From assembly GCF_006864365.1 (NCBI RefSeq), contig NZ_QHLJ01000001.1:124001-188000 (forward strand): a stretch of DNA of 64,000 nt. The letters are read 5' to 3'. Source of the DNA: Campylobacter sp. MIT 99-7217 (GTDB taxonomy: Bacteria > Campylobacterota > Campylobacteria > Campylobacterales > Campylobacteraceae). Each line of letters begins with the position of its first letter. Positions within the stretch are counted from its first letter, which is position 1. Below the pieces are notes generated by a model. The model was not told the origin of the DNA. It made no database searches and was given only the letters and a program-made list of their open reading frames with translations. Positions 17,523 to 26,652 of this stretch are shown here, in pieces. Position numbers and translations under genes: made by a program.

Positions 17523-18794
17523 TTAATTGCTTGTTCGGTAACGAAACTGCCCTTTTTTAAAGACCATAGATAAGCCTCCTATGCTAAAAAGCCAGCGATT
17601 TTCTATAGTGTTTTTCATGAAAGCTGCGATTTCACCCCAAAGTTCTTTACCATAAACTATCCCCACTCCATCAGTATGTCCTATAGAACAAACAGTTCCT
17701 CTATGTTTAAAGACAAAAGGCTTGTTAAATTCATGTCCCTTGACAAGTTCACTAATCATCGTTCCTACAAATTCGCCCATTTGAGATGAAAGCTGAGCCG
17801 TTGGAGCATGTATAGCATCTTTTGTTGTGGGTTGAGCACTATCTCCAACAACAAAAATATTATTATAATTTAGGGCTCTGAGTTGGAAATCAACTTGAAT
17901 TTTACCCTTTTTGTTTGGAATGCTTGATTTTTCTATGACATCGCTACCTTTTACTCCAGCTCCCCAAAGTACGGTATTGCCTTTGATTTCTATAAGTTTA
18001 GAATCCTTTTCTACGATCACTCCATCTTCTTTAATCTCTTTTACTGTGCCATTTGTTATCAGCTCAACACTCATTTTTTTGAGCTTTTCAACCGCTTTTG
18101 AGCTTAGTTTTTCGCTAAAAACAGGCAAAATTTGATTACTCCTACCTATGCAAGTGATTTTGGGGATACTTCTATCAATTCCACAAATTTCGCAAAATTC
18201 ATCAAGCTGAGAGCCAAGTTCTGCTGCAAATTCTATACTTGTAAAACCTGTTCCGCAAACTATAAAACTAAGATCTAAAGGATTTTGGGTGTGGATAAAG
18301 TCCTTAAATTTATTTTCTATATGTTCACTAAGCTTTACAGCTCTATTAAGAGTAGAGAGTTTAAAGGCATGCTGGGCAACTCCTGGTATGTTAAAATCAT
18401 CTGCCCTAAAGCCAAGAGCTATAACTAAAATATCATAATCATATCTTCCTCCATTGCCATAAACACAATGATTTTCAGGATCTAGACTTTTAATTTTATC
18501 TTTTACAAATTTGACCTTATTAGCCTTTAAAATTTTTCTATAATAAATTCTTGCCTTACGCACTGAAAGCGTGCCTACTGCAACCTTATGCAAAAGCGTA
18601 GTTTGATAGTGGTAGTCGTGCTTGTTGATGAGTGTAACTTGAGGTTTATTTTCTTGAGTAAAATCAAGTGAGCTTTGAAGCTTCAAAGCTGTCATTAAAC
18701 CAGCATATCCACCTCCTATGATCAAAATTTTTGGATTTTTAGGGAGTTTAAGTTTGTCTAGGCTACAAACATCGAATTCTACATCTTTTGACAT
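17523..18794 (-). CDS. Type II NADH dehydrogenase-like FAD oxidoreductase
   Basis: This is a 423-residue flavoprotein of the NDH-2 family, which oxidises NAD(P)H and reduces quinone at the inner membrane without pumping protons. It has an FAD-binding GGGYAGLMTALKL near the N terminus, a second dinucleotide site (FIVCGTGFTSIEFAAELG) and FVVGDSAQP near the FAD pyrophosphate. A quinone-side APTAQLSSQ and an amphipathic C-terminal helix (NRWLFSIGGLSMVFKKG) for membrane attachment follow. I placed the start at the ATG with AAGGA upstream. A longer frame begins eight codons earlier but only a few bases after the expected transcription start. A sulfide:quinone reductase is a less likely alternative. 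Confidence 0.82.
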   Translation of the reverse strand: MSKDVEFDVCSLDKLKLPKNPKILIIGGGYAGLMTALKLQSSLDFTQENKPQVTLINKHDYHYQTTLLHKVAVGTLSVRKARIYYRKILKANKVKFVKDKIKSLDPENHCVYGNGGRYDYDILVIALGFRADDFNIPGVAQHAFKLSTLNRAVKLSEHIENKFKDFIHTQNPLDLSFIVCGTGFTSIEFAAELGSQLDEFCEICGIDRSIPKITCIGRSNQILPVFSEKLSSKAVEKLKKMSVELITNGTVKEIKEDGVIVEKDSKLIEIKGNTVLWGAGVKGSDVIEKSSIPNKKGKIQVDFQLRALNYNNIFVVGDSAQPTTKDAIHAPTAQLSSQMGEFVGTMISELVKGHEFNKPFVFKHRGTVCSIGHTDGVGIVYGKELWGEIAAFMKNTIENRWLFSIGGLSMVFKKGQFRYRTSN

Positions 18795-18831
18795 GGATTT
18801 GTCCTTAAATTTAAGCATATTTTAGATAAGG

Positions 18832-18837
18832 ATTATA
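18832..18837 (-). promoter_or_regulatory. -10 box of the NADH dehydrogenase-like gene
   Basis: TATAAT on the minus strand 38 bases before the chosen ATG. Its position makes the upstream ATG at 18818 too close to the transcription start. Confidence 0.6.
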
Positions 18838-18892
18838 CAAAAAATATATTTATTTTTTTATTAAAGAATAAGATATTTTTTCACTTTTAATG

Positions 18893-19618
18893 CTAAGGAT
18901 AGAAAATTTTACTCAAATAAAGCCCACTTGCTGGAGCTAAGGTTCTTGAAAAGCTTTTTTGAGCATTAAGTTGTAAAAGTAGGTCTTCTTTACTTAATTT
19001 TCCCTGCAAGATTTTGAGGACAAAATCAACACTCATTCGAATTTGCGCCCTTAAAAAGCCATTAGCCTTAAATTTAAAAATGCTTAAATTTTTATACTCA
19101 AAGGCTCTTGCTTCAAACATTGTTCTTACGCTTGTTTTATTCTTTTCCAAAAGCTTTGAAAAAAGTAAAAAATCTTTTTGTCCCTCAAAGTAACTTAAAA
19201 GTTCATTAGCTTTTGCAATATCAATTTTTGGATAAAAATGATAATACTTTGCTAAAAAGGGGCTAAAATTTGCGTGATTTAAAACATAATAATACTGCCT
19301 TGCTTTTGCCTCAAAGCGAACCTCGAAATTTGAGGGGATTTTTTGTATATTTTTGATATAAAGATGAGGTTTTGCAAATTTGTTGAGCGTATTTTTAAGA
19401 TAGTCAAAATCTTTAAAATGATCCCCACAATCAACCTGTGCCACGGCTTTTAAAGCATGCACGCCCTTATCTGTCCTTGAAGCAAATAAGGGCTTTTCAA
19501 AGATACCAACATGACCTAAAACTTCTTGCAGATAATCTTGAACGCTATTTTTATGAGGCTGGGTGGCTGAACCCTCAAAAGAAGAACCATCATAAGAAAA
19601 AACAAGCTTTAAACGCAT
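18893..19618 (-). CDS. truA: tRNA pseudouridine synthase A (TruA)
   Basis: TruA makes pseudouridine at positions 38-40 of the tRNA anticodon stem. The 241-residue protein carries the catalytic aspartate at about residue 50 in SRTDKGVHALKAV. Also present are RQYYYVL and NGFLRAQIRMSVDF, which form the RNA-binding cleft. The start overlaps the preceding permease gene by one base, within a compact minus-strand cluster reaching back to glmU. Confidence 0.96.
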   Translation of the reverse strand: MRLKLVFSYDGSSFEGSATQPHKNSVQDYLQEVLGHVGIFEKPLFASRTDKGVHALKAVAQVDCGDHFKDFDYLKNTLNKFAKPHLYIKNIQKIPSNFEVRFEAKARQYYYVLNHANFSPFLAKYYHFYPKIDIAKANELLSYFEGQKDFLLFSKLLEKNKTSVRTMFEARAFEYKNLSIFKFKANGFLRAQIRMSVDFVLKILQGKLSKEDLLLQLNAQKSFSRTLAPASGLYLSKIFYP

Positions 19619-20643
19619 CAGTATTTACTTAGAATTTTTTTCTTAAAATAAATCACTGAAGCGATAAAAAAGCTTGCAAAAATCAGCATTACGCTAAGAA
19701 GCGGAGGCTTATAAAATAAACTAAAAATACCAAAATAAAGCCCTATGATAATAAAAATGCCAAAATACACCATGCCCTTATCATAGCGGTAAGTTACAAG
19801 CCCAAAAGAAAGTGCAAATAAAGCACTTGCCATAGGAAAAAGAGCAATGAGAGTATAAATCACAAATTCTTTAGCCCTATCATCATCACTAAACATTTTT
19901 TTCCAATACTGATAAATATTTTCTTCTCTAGGATCTAAATCACTAAGCTCGCTATTAATGGTCATATCATTAAAATGTCCTACATGCCAAGAAAGACTTT
20001 CGTTAAAATTATATACATTGCCATCGATGAGTCTAAAAGAAAGGCTATTTTGATCCCTTTGAAGTAAGCCTTCTTTTGCGATGATGAATTGCTCTTTGTC
20101 CTTATCTTTTGTTTGGGGATTATACATGATGATATTTTTATATTTCACGCCGTCATTTTCTTCGATAAAGATCATCCAACCTAAGAAATTTTGTCCAAAT
20201 TCGCCGGTTTTGAGATTAAGCTTGACTTGAGTTTTTTTATACTCAACGAAATTTTTTTGCAGTTTTGAGGCTAAAGGCACGAAGATTAAACTGACAATAA
20301 GCATAAAACAACTAACAACAAAGGCTAGGGCTAAAAAAAACCTTCCCAGATATTTTGGAGAAAATCCTAAGGCAAAGCATACTATGCTTTCATTTTCCCT
20401 TGAAAGCTTGTGAAGCATGAGTGCTAAAGAGATGAAAAAGCTTACAGGCAGGGTGAAGATCAAAATTCTAGGGATCATAAAGCTATAAAGCTTTAAAAAG
20501 TCCATAAAACCGATCTCAATGCTTGCAGTAAGCCTTGCAAGCTGGATAAAAAAGACCATGGATACGATGAGAAAAAGCACAGAAAACAAAGAAAGATTTG
20601 TGCTAAAAAAGTGGTTTAAAAAGTATTTATAGATAAGTCTCAT
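19618..20643 (-). CDS. LptF/LptG family permease (YjgP/YjgQ)
   Basis: This 341-residue protein has three hydrophobic helices at the N-terminal side, a periplasmic beta-jellyroll-like middle (about 130-240, KNIIMYNPQTKDKDKEQF and similar) and three further helices. That is the LptF/LptG architecture for extracting lipopolysaccharide or lipooligosaccharide from the inner membrane. Whether it is F or G cannot be decided from this window, as no partner or lptB is adjacent. It overlaps the prepilin peptidase gene by 17 bases. Confidence 0.85.
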   Translation of the reverse strand: MRLIYKYFLNHFFSTNLSLFSVLFLIVSMVFFIQLARLTASIEIGFMDFLKLYSFMIPRILIFTLPVSFFISLALMLHKLSRENESIVCFALGFSPKYLGRFFLALAFVVSCFMLIVSLIFVPLASKLQKNFVEYKKTQVKLNLKTGEFGQNFLGWMIFIEENDGVKYKNIIMYNPQTKDKDKEQFIIAKEGLLQRDQNSLSFRLIDGNVYNFNESLSWHVGHFNDMTINSELSDLDPREENIYQYWKKMFSDDDRAKEFVIYTLIALFPMASALFALSFGLVTYRYDKGMVYFGIFIIIGLYFGIFSLFYKPPLLSVMLIFASFFIASVIYFKKKILSKY

Positions 20644-21412
20644 GGATTAACTCTGTGGTTAAGATCATAACAAAAGCTAGGCTTAAAAAAGGAATCATAG
20701 CGATTTTAACAAGTTTTTTTCTTTGTATGAGGGCTGTTAATATGACAAAAGCAAGACCAAGGCAAGCTGATAAAAAAATGAGCAAAAGTCCAAATTTAAA
20801 GCCCAAAATCCCAGCCATGCTAGAAATGATAACAATATCAGCTTCTCCTAAGCTTTGAGTTTCTTGCTTATACTTAAGGCTTAAAAAAAAGTCTAGGAAC
20901 ATTTTAAGCAAAAACATCGCACCACAAAAACATAAACTATAAAGCAAAAAGCCATTTGAAAAATTTTCAAATAAGATCAATTCTTTTAATTCATCTAGGG
21001 AAAAAGAATGCACAAGGGCAAAAACAAAGGCAAGTAAGAGTAAATTTAAAGGAACAGCCTTTAAGATAAGATCGATCAAACTTAAAAGCAAAAGAGTGCT
21101 TAAAAATAGGCTCAAAAAGCAAAACTCAAGCCAAGAAGTGCTACAAAGATAAGCAAGGATAAATAAAGCTCCACAAAAAAGTTCTACAAAAAAGCATTTT
21201 TTATCTATCTTGTCCTTACAAAAACCACATTTTCCCCTTAGAAATATAAAAGAAAATAAGGGCAAAATTTGATAGGTTTTGAGCTGATTTTGACAAGAAA
21301 AACAAAAGGATCTTGGAGCAAAAAGAGCTTTTTGATGAACAAATCTATCAGCATAAGTGTTGATAAAAGAGCCAACGCATAAGCCTAGTATAAAGAAAAA
21401 AGCTATCATCAT
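20627..21412 (-). CDS. Prepilin peptidase (A24 aspartic protease)
   Basis: This membrane-embedded peptidase cleaves and may N-methylate prepilin-like proteins. The 261-residue product has an N-terminal GSFINTYADRF motif and two CxxC pairs (CFSCQNQL and CGFCKDK) forming the cytosolic zinc site. The two catalytic aspartates are in LIDLILKAVP and GEADIVI. Its likely clients include the pseudopilin-like proteins encoded near 35-36 kb, needed for DNA uptake. The ATG overlaps the uppS stop as ATGA. Confidence 0.92.
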   Translation of the reverse strand: MMIAFFFILGLCVGSFINTYADRFVHQKALFAPRSFCFSCQNQLKTYQILPLFSFIFLRGKCGFCKDKIDKKCFFVELFCGALFILAYLCSTSWLEFCFLSLFLSTLLLLSLIDLILKAVPLNLLLLAFVFALVHSFSLDELKELILFENFSNGFLLYSLCFCGAMFLLKMFLDFFLSLKYKQETQSLGEADIVIISSMAGILGFKFGLLLIFLSACLGLAFVILTALIQRKKLVKIAMIPFLSLAFVMILTTELIHETYL

Positions 21413-22077
21413 TTTCCAAAGGTTCTTTCTCTTTTTCTAAATTCTTTGATGATCTTTTTGAACTCTCTTTTTGTAAGTCCGGGAAATAAAGTTTCACTAA
21501 AATAAATTTCAGCATAACTTGACTGCCATAACAAAAAATTTGAAAGCCTTTTGGCATTTCCAACACGAAGCATAAGATCAACATCTAAGGGCAAATCCAA
21601 ATTTTCGCTGATATTTTGCTCAGTGATAGGCAAACCCTTTTCGATGAGTTTTTTTACCGAGCGAACGATCTCATCTTTAGAGCCATAGCTTATAGCAAGA
21701 TTAACGCATAAAAGCGTGCAGTGTTTTGTGGCTTCTTCTACTTGTTTGATTTTTAATTTTAAGTGTTCATCAAGTCTGCTTAAATCTCCGATAGCCCTTA
21801 AGCGAACATTATTAGCGGCAAATCTTTGCAAGGCATCATCTAAACATTTATCAAGGAGATTAAAAATAAAATCTATCTCATCTTTTGGACGACTCCAATT
21901 TTCAGTGCTAAAGGCAAAGAGGCTTAAATTTGAAATTTTTTCTTCTACGCAAGCTTGCATGAGTCTTTCTATGGTTTTTACGCCTTGAGAATAACCAAGT
22001 TTTTCTAAAAAACCATTTTTTTTAGCCCAACGCCTGTTGCCGTCCATAACTACTGCAAGATGATTAAGAGTGTTCAT
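21409..22077 (-). CDS. uppS: Undecaprenyl diphosphate synthase (UppS)
   Basis: UppS condenses farnesyl diphosphate with eight isopentenyl diphosphates to make the C55 lipid carrier for peptidoglycan and surface glycans. The 222-residue sequence has the catalytic Asp in VVMDGNRRWAKK, then LSLFAFSTENWSRP, and the C-terminal DLMLRVGNAKRLSNFLLWQ and AEIYFSETLFP. It starts two bases after the upstream gene in a tight cluster. Confidence 0.97.
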   Translation of the reverse strand: MNTLNHLAVVMDGNRRWAKKNGFLEKLGYSQGVKTIERLMQACVEEKISNLSLFAFSTENWSRPKDEIDFIFNLLDKCLDDALQRFAANNVRLRAIGDLSRLDEHLKLKIKQVEEATKHCTLLCVNLAISYGSKDEIVRSVKKLIEKGLPITEQNISENLDLPLDVDLMLRVGNAKRLSNFLLWQSSYAEIYFSETLFPGLTKREFKKIIKEFRKRERTFGK

Positions 22078-22079
22078 TT

Positions 22080-22700
22080 TTAGCCTTTAAAATCTAGGAG
22101 TTTTTGAAATTCAAAAAAAGCTTTGACATTTTTATCATAAATAAGTTCTATATCACTATGTGAGCTTAAAAACTCTCCTACCTTATTAAAAGGAGTATGC
22201 AAGCTTTTTTTATCATCTTGCATGAGTAGTTTTAAGCCGCCAAAAACATTAAAATACAAAAAAAGTTCGGCGTATTTTTGTTTTTTTCTAAGTTGAAACA
22301 AACAAGGCTTATTTTCGAACACAAAAGGGATATGATAGATATTTTCAAAGCTAGCAAAAAGCATTTCTTTATAAATTTTAAAACTCTCTTTATCTTTTGA
22401 GTTGATTAAAGCTTCGATGATAAAGCTTTTAAAGTCAAATTTTTGCTCCAAAAGTTTGATGATAAGCTCAAGTCCTTCTTCAAAAAAAGGAATTTTAGGA
22501 ATTCTGGTTAAATTTTTAAAGCTTGTAATCCCACCTTTTTCATTGTAAAGTTCAGCTAAATATTCTGAATTTAAGTCAAGTTCTATCATGCTTTTGGTAT
22601 GAATTTTTTGATGATTTAAAAGTAGGGTATAGCGGTTGTAACCTGATTTTTCAATCACCTTTATGTGTATTGGCAGAGTTGAATTAATCAGCTTATGCAT
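22080..22700 (-). CDS. Uncharacterised protein between coaBC and uppS (Cj0823-like)
   Basis: This 206-residue soluble protein has no signal peptide, membrane helix or motif I can name. It is Lys/Phe/Leu-rich, with an N-terminal beta-rich segment (LPIHIKVIEKSGYNRYTLLL) and alternating hydrophobic pattern further on. It is two or three bases from both neighbours, so it is surely expressed with uppS, coaBC and glmU. The same unnamed gene appears at this position in C. jejuni as I remember. No function is assigned. Confidence 0.8.
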   Translation of the reverse strand: MHKLINSTLPIHIKVIEKSGYNRYTLLLNHQKIHTKSMIELDLNSEYLAELYNEKGGITSFKNLTRIPKIPFFEEGLELIIKLLEQKFDFKSFIIEALINSKDKESFKIYKEMLFASFENIYHIPFVFENKPCLFQLRKKQKYAELFLYFNVFGGLKLLMQDDKKSLHTPFNKVGEFLSSHSDIELIYDKNVKAFFEFQKLLDFKG

Positions 22701-22702
22701 AC

Positions 22703-23863
22703 TTAGAGTTCTTTACAAAGTTTAGCAAGCACAAAAGCAAGCTCCTTTTTGCTTTTGCGTCCTGAATGAACAACCTTATCTTTAGTGATAAAATCTAGTT
22801 CATTAAAATCAGATCCAAAGATATCTTTATCATGACTTAAGATATTTAGGCAAATCATATCAAGCCCTTTTTTATCAAGACTTTTTTTAGCGTGTTCTAG
22901 GGCATTTTTTTGATCAAGTTCTACCTTAAAGCCGATTTTTTTACCCTGTATTTTGAAGTTTTCTAGTAGGTCCTTACTATGTTTGAGGTGTAAATTTAAG
23001 CCTTTTGGATGCTCATCTTTTTTGATTTTTCCATCTATTTTTTCGCAGGTAAAATCACTTACAGCAGCTGCCATGATCAAAAAATCACATTCTTTGTGTA
23101 AATTCATTAAATTTTCAAGCTCATCAACACTTTCAAAATGAGCTATTTCGTAAGGAACTTCAAATTCTACACTGCTTAAAAAAGTTACCCTAGCACCAAG
23201 AAGATGAAAAGCATCAGCAACTGCTTTTGCCATTTTTCCACTTGAAAAATTGCTCATACAACGAACATCATCTATCTTTTCTTTTGTACCACCTCCTGTA
23301 ACGAGGACTTTTTTATCCTTAAAAAATTCTTCTTTAAAAAGTTGTCTTTTACACTCGTATAAAATTTGAGTTGTATTTGCTAAAGCTCCTACGCCTTTAT
23401 CTTTGCAAGCAAGCATTTTATGAACAGGATAGACTATGGAAGCTCCATGTTTTTCTAAGAGTTCTAAAGATCTTTGCGTGCTAAAGTGCAAAAACATATT
23501 GGTATTTGCAGCAGGAGCTATAACTAAAGGAAGTTTTGAAGCTGCGATGAGGGTTTGCATGAAAAGATTATCAGCTATTCCTGAGGCAAGCTTGTTGATA
23601 GAATTTATGGTTGCAGGAGCAAATACAACTAAATCACAATCCTTACTAAAAGAAATATGATTAAATTTCTTGCTCCAGCTTTCATTTTCAGAACACAAAA
23701 CTCCATCACTCAAAGCTTCAAAGCTTAGTCTTGAGCCAAATTTTAAGGCTCCATCGCTAAGTAAAACCTTGATTTTAAACCCTTCTTTCTTAAAAAGAGA
23801 GATCAACTCATAAGCTTTGTAAAATGCTATGCTACCACTTACAGCAAGAAGTATAGTTTTCAT
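22703..23863 (-). CDS. coaBC: Bifunctional CoaBC (phosphopantothenoylcysteine synthetase/decarboxylase)
   Basis: CoaBC performs two steps of coenzyme A synthesis: CTP-dependent joining of phosphopantothenate and cysteine, then flavin-dependent decarboxylation. The 386-residue protein has the CoaC half first: flavin fold, active His69 in FNHISFSK, PAANTNMF at 117-124, and the flap Cys in MLACKDKG. The CoaB half follows, with VTGGGTKEKIDDVRCMSNFSS and the nucleotide loop KIKKDE. The PAANTNMF form differs by one residue from the common PAMNxxMW motif. It overlaps glmU by four bases. Confidence 0.96.
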   Translation of the reverse strand: MKTILLAVSGSIAFYKAYELISLFKKEGFKIKVLLSDGALKFGSRLSFEALSDGVLCSENESWSKKFNHISFSKDCDLVVFAPATINSINKLASGIADNLFMQTLIAASKLPLVIAPAANTNMFLHFSTQRSLELLEKHGASIVYPVHKMLACKDKGVGALANTTQILYECKRQLFKEEFFKDKKVLVTGGGTKEKIDDVRCMSNFSSGKMAKAVADAFHLLGARVTFLSSVEFEVPYEIAHFESVDELENLMNLHKECDFLIMAAAVSDFTCEKIDGKIKKDEHPKGLNLHLKHSKDLLENFKIQGKKIGFKVELDQKNALEHAKKSLDKKGLDMICLNILSHDKDIFGSDFNELDFITKDKVVHSGRKSKKELAFVLAKLCKEL

Positions 23864-25158
23864 TCTTTTTTTCCAAATTTTTGATAAAAATAATCTTTAA
23901 TGATCTGCCCCTGAGCCCTACTGATAAACAAAGAGCCTTTAGGGATATTTGTACTAACGCAACTTCCAGCAGCTATAAGAACATCATCTTCTATAACCAC
24001 AGGGGCTATGAGCTGTGTATCTGAGCCTATGAAAGCATTTTTACCGATTTTAGTTGGGTGTTTTTTGAGACCATCGTAATTACAAGTTATGGTTCCACAG
24101 CCTATATTTGTCCCCTCATCTATCTCACAATCACCCAAATAGCTTAAATGCCCAGCCTTAACCTTATATAGTTTTGCATTTTTGCACTCAACAAAATTAC
24201 CGATATGAGTATCTACGATCTCGCATTTTGGACGCACATGTGCTAGAGGACCTATATCTGAGTTTTTGATTATAGAATTTTCTACAACACTTGAACTTTT
24301 AATGATGGAATTTTCAATGAAGCTTTTCCCCTCTAAACGCACGCTTTCATAAATTTCGCATTCTCCCTTAAATTCGACATCAGCTCCTATGAAGCTTGTT
24401 TGTGGCAAATGAAAGATCACGCCTTGCTCAGCCCAATGTTTTTTGATACGCTCTTGCATTAAATTTTCTGCCCTTGCAAGCTCAAATTTATCATTTACGC
24501 CCATAAATTCATCTTCATCAACATAGACAGGATTAACCTGAATGCCTTTTTCTACGGCAAGTTTTACACTATCTGTGAGGTAGTATTCTTTAGAGGCATT
24601 TTGGTTGTTGATTTGAGGGAGTAGTTCTTTTAAAATTTGAGTATCTATACTATAAACTCCAGCATTACAAATTTGTAATGCCTTTTCACTTTCGCTAGCA
24701 TCTTTAAATTCGACGATTTTTTGAACTTTTTTATTTTCTATGATAACTCTTCCGTAGTTTTTGGCATTTTGTGTTTGAAAGACCGCTAAAGAAAAAGAAG
24801 AATTTTGATCACTTAAAGTTTTTAAACTTGTCGTTTGAATCAAGGGCATGTCCCCACATAAGATAAGAACCTTATCTCCTTTTGGCATGTAGTTTTTTAC
24901 CGCTCCAGCAGTTCCTGGAAAATTTTGCAAATCTTGTTCTATAAATTGCGTTTGAGGATAGGCTTTTTTGATTTCTTCTTCTATATTTTCTTTTTGGTAA
25001 GAAAGCACAACGCTTACATCATCACTGATTTGAAATGCTTGTTTTAAGATATGTAAAATCATACTTTTTCCGCAAAGTTCTTGTAAAACTTTGGGTTTGT
25101 TTGATTTCATTCTTGTGCCAAGTCCAGCTGCTAAAATCAAAACGGAAATTTTCATCAT
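23860..25158 (-). CDS. glmU: GlmU, bifunctional UDP-GlcNAc synthesis enzyme
   Basis: GlmU acetylates glucosamine-1-phosphate and transfers UMP to give UDP-GlcNAc, the precursor of peptidoglycan and surface glycans. The 432-residue protein begins with the pyrophosphorylase motif LAAGLGTRMKSNKPKVL and VLILCGDMPLIQ. The C-terminal half is a left-handed beta helix of hexapeptide repeats with CNYDGLKKHPTKIGKNAFIG for acetyl transfer. Two adjacent ATG codons are possible starts. It is the first gene of the minus-strand cluster ending at truA. Confidence 0.96.
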   Translation of the reverse strand: MMKISVLILAAGLGTRMKSNKPKVLQELCGKSMILHILKQAFQISDDVSVVLSYQKENIEEEIKKAYPQTQFIEQDLQNFPGTAGAVKNYMPKGDKVLILCGDMPLIQTTSLKTLSDQNSSFSLAVFQTQNAKNYGRVIIENKKVQKIVEFKDASESEKALQICNAGVYSIDTQILKELLPQINNQNASKEYYLTDSVKLAVEKGIQVNPVYVDEDEFMGVNDKFELARAENLMQERIKKHWAEQGVIFHLPQTSFIGADVEFKGECEIYESVRLEGKSFIENSIIKSSSVVENSIIKNSDIGPLAHVRPKCEIVDTHIGNFVECKNAKLYKVKAGHLSYLGDCEIDEGTNIGCGTITCNYDGLKKHPTKIGKNAFIGSDTQLIAPVVIEDDVLIAAGSCVSTNIPKGSLFISRAQGQIIKDYFYQKFGKKE

Positions 25159-25317
25159 TAAAGCCTTTAATAAAATTATTGTAATTCTAACAATTTAAAG
25201 TAAAAATTATGCTAAGTTTAAAATGAAAAATTATCTTATTTTTTAAAACTTAACCCAAATTTCAGTGTGTAAATATTACAATTACATTTTTTAAATTTAA
25301 GAGTTGGGTTATAAATT

Positions 25318-26055
25318 TTGAAGCTAGTTTTTTTATTTTTAGTAAGCTCTGTTTTACTTTTTGCAGCACCTGAGGCGACTATTCCTACCGTAAATTTAAG
25401 CTTAAGCGCTCCAAATAACCCTCAACAACTCGTAACCACTTTAAATATCATCATTGTTTTGACCATACTAGCACTAGCGCCAACGATCATTTTTATCATG
25501 ACTTCTTTTTTGCGTTTGATTGTTGTGTTTTCTTTTTTAAGACAGGCTATGGGAACGCAAACTATGCCGCCAAATGTGGTTTTGATGACCATGGCTTTGA
25601 TCTTAACCTTTTTTATCATGGAGCCAGTAGCTACAAAGTCTTATAATGAAGGGATTAGACCATATCTAGCTGAGCAAATAGGCTATGAAGAAGCCTTTGA
25701 AAGAGGTGTTAAACCTTTTAAAGAATTTATGATAAAAAACACAAGGGAAAAGGATCTTGCTCTTTTTTATCGCATAAGAGATCTGCCAAATCCTCAAACC
25801 GTTGATGATGTTCCACTCACTATCATTGTGCCTGCTTTTATGATTTCAGAGCTTAAAACTGCTTTCGAGATAGGATTTTTGATTTATTTGCCTTTTTTAG
25901 TCATTGATATGGTTGTAAGTTCAGTTTTGATGTCTATGGGTATGATGATGCTTCCTCCTGTTATGATTTCTCTGCCCTTTAAACTTTTGATTTTTGTGCT
26001 TGTTGATGGGTGGAATTTGCTCATTCAAAAACTTGTTGAAAGTTTTGTATATTAG
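25318..26055 (+). CDS. fliP: FliP, flagellar type III export gate protein
   Basis: FliP is part of the FliPQR export gate at the base of the flagellum. The 245-residue protein has a signal-like first helix, then LNIIIVLTILALAPTIIFIM, MTSFLRLIVVFSFLRQAMGTQ, and a C-terminal pair of helices with MGMMMLPPVMISLPFKLLIF, all typical. The start is a TTG codon; an in-frame stop lies two codons upstream and no ATG is near, so TTG is the only reasonable initiator. It stands divergent to glmU. Confidence 0.95.
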   Translation: MKLVFLFLVSSVLLFAAPEATIPTVNLSLSAPNNPQQLVTTLNIIIVLTILALAPTIIFIMTSFLRLIVVFSFLRQAMGTQTMPPNVVLMTMALILTFFIMEPVATKSYNEGIRPYLAEQIGYEEAFERGVKPFKEFMIKNTREKDLALFYRIRDLPNPQTVDDVPLTIIVPAFMISELKTAFEIGFLIYLPFLVIDMVVSSVLMSMGMMMLPPVMISLPFKLLIFVLVDGWNLLIQKLVESFVY

Positions 26056-26075
26056 CTAAATTTACTCTTTTTTCT

Positions 26076-26081
26076 TATAAT
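26076..26081 (+). promoter_or_regulatory. -10 box before the DUF4149-type gene and flaC
   Basis: TATAAT 38 bases upstream of the membrane-protein ATG, which probably drives that gene and flaC. A second TATAAT at 26617-26622, just before flaC, could give flaC its own transcript. Confidence 0.5.
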
Positions 26082-26118
26082 ACGCCTTAGTATATTGATA
26101 TTATTTTAAGGAAAAATT

Positions 26119-26625
26119 ATGAACGCTTTTAAGTCTATTTATTTATTTTTGCTCGCAGCTGTGGCTGGTATAGAGCTTTTTAGTGGTATTGTTGTTGCTT
26201 CTGCTGTATTTTACACGCCTTTATCTTTAGAGGATACGCCTGTAATTGATTTTTTTGGAAGAGGACTTATCATGGGGCAAATTTTTTATAAACTTGCTTT
26301 TGTTATTCTCGCAGTTTCTCTTTTTAGCGTGATTTATGAGCTATTTGCCTTGAGGCAAAATTATACAAAATTTGAAAAAATTTTAAAAATTTTACTCGTT
26401 TTGGCAATCTTGGCACTATCTTTGCTTTTTTTGTTTTATTACACACAACCTATGGTTTATTTACAAACTGAGATTTTGCAAGGAATCAAAAGTGTAGATG
26501 TTTTAGCCTCAGATGAGTTTAAAACTTTACATAAACAAAGCGAGTTGTGTGTTAAGGTGCTTTTGGTTTTACAAGTGATCTTGTTTTTCTTAAGCTATAA
26601 ATCAGTCAAGAAAGAGTATAATTAA
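26119..26625 (+). CDS. DUF4149-like integral membrane protein (Cj0721-like)
   Basis: This 168-residue protein has four hydrophobic helices (about 5-30, 55-80, 90-115 and 145-163). The N-terminal helix GVASAV-like pattern and the YTQPMVYLQTEIL segment resemble the DUF4149/TMEM205-type family. The function is unknown. It lies 27 bases upstream of flaC, as in C. jejuni, so the two are probably cotranscribed although no flagellar role is documented that I know of. Confidence 0.75.
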   Translation: MNAFKSIYLFLLAAVAGIELFSGIVVASAVFYTPLSLEDTPVIDFFGRGLIMGQIFYKLAFVILAVSLFSVIYELFALRQNYTKFEKILKILLVLAILALSLLFLFYYTQPMVYLQTEILQGIKSVDVLASDEFKTLHKQSELCVKVLLVLQVILFFLSYKSVKKEYN

Positions 26626-26652
26626 TCAAGCTTTAAATGTAAGGAGTTTTAC

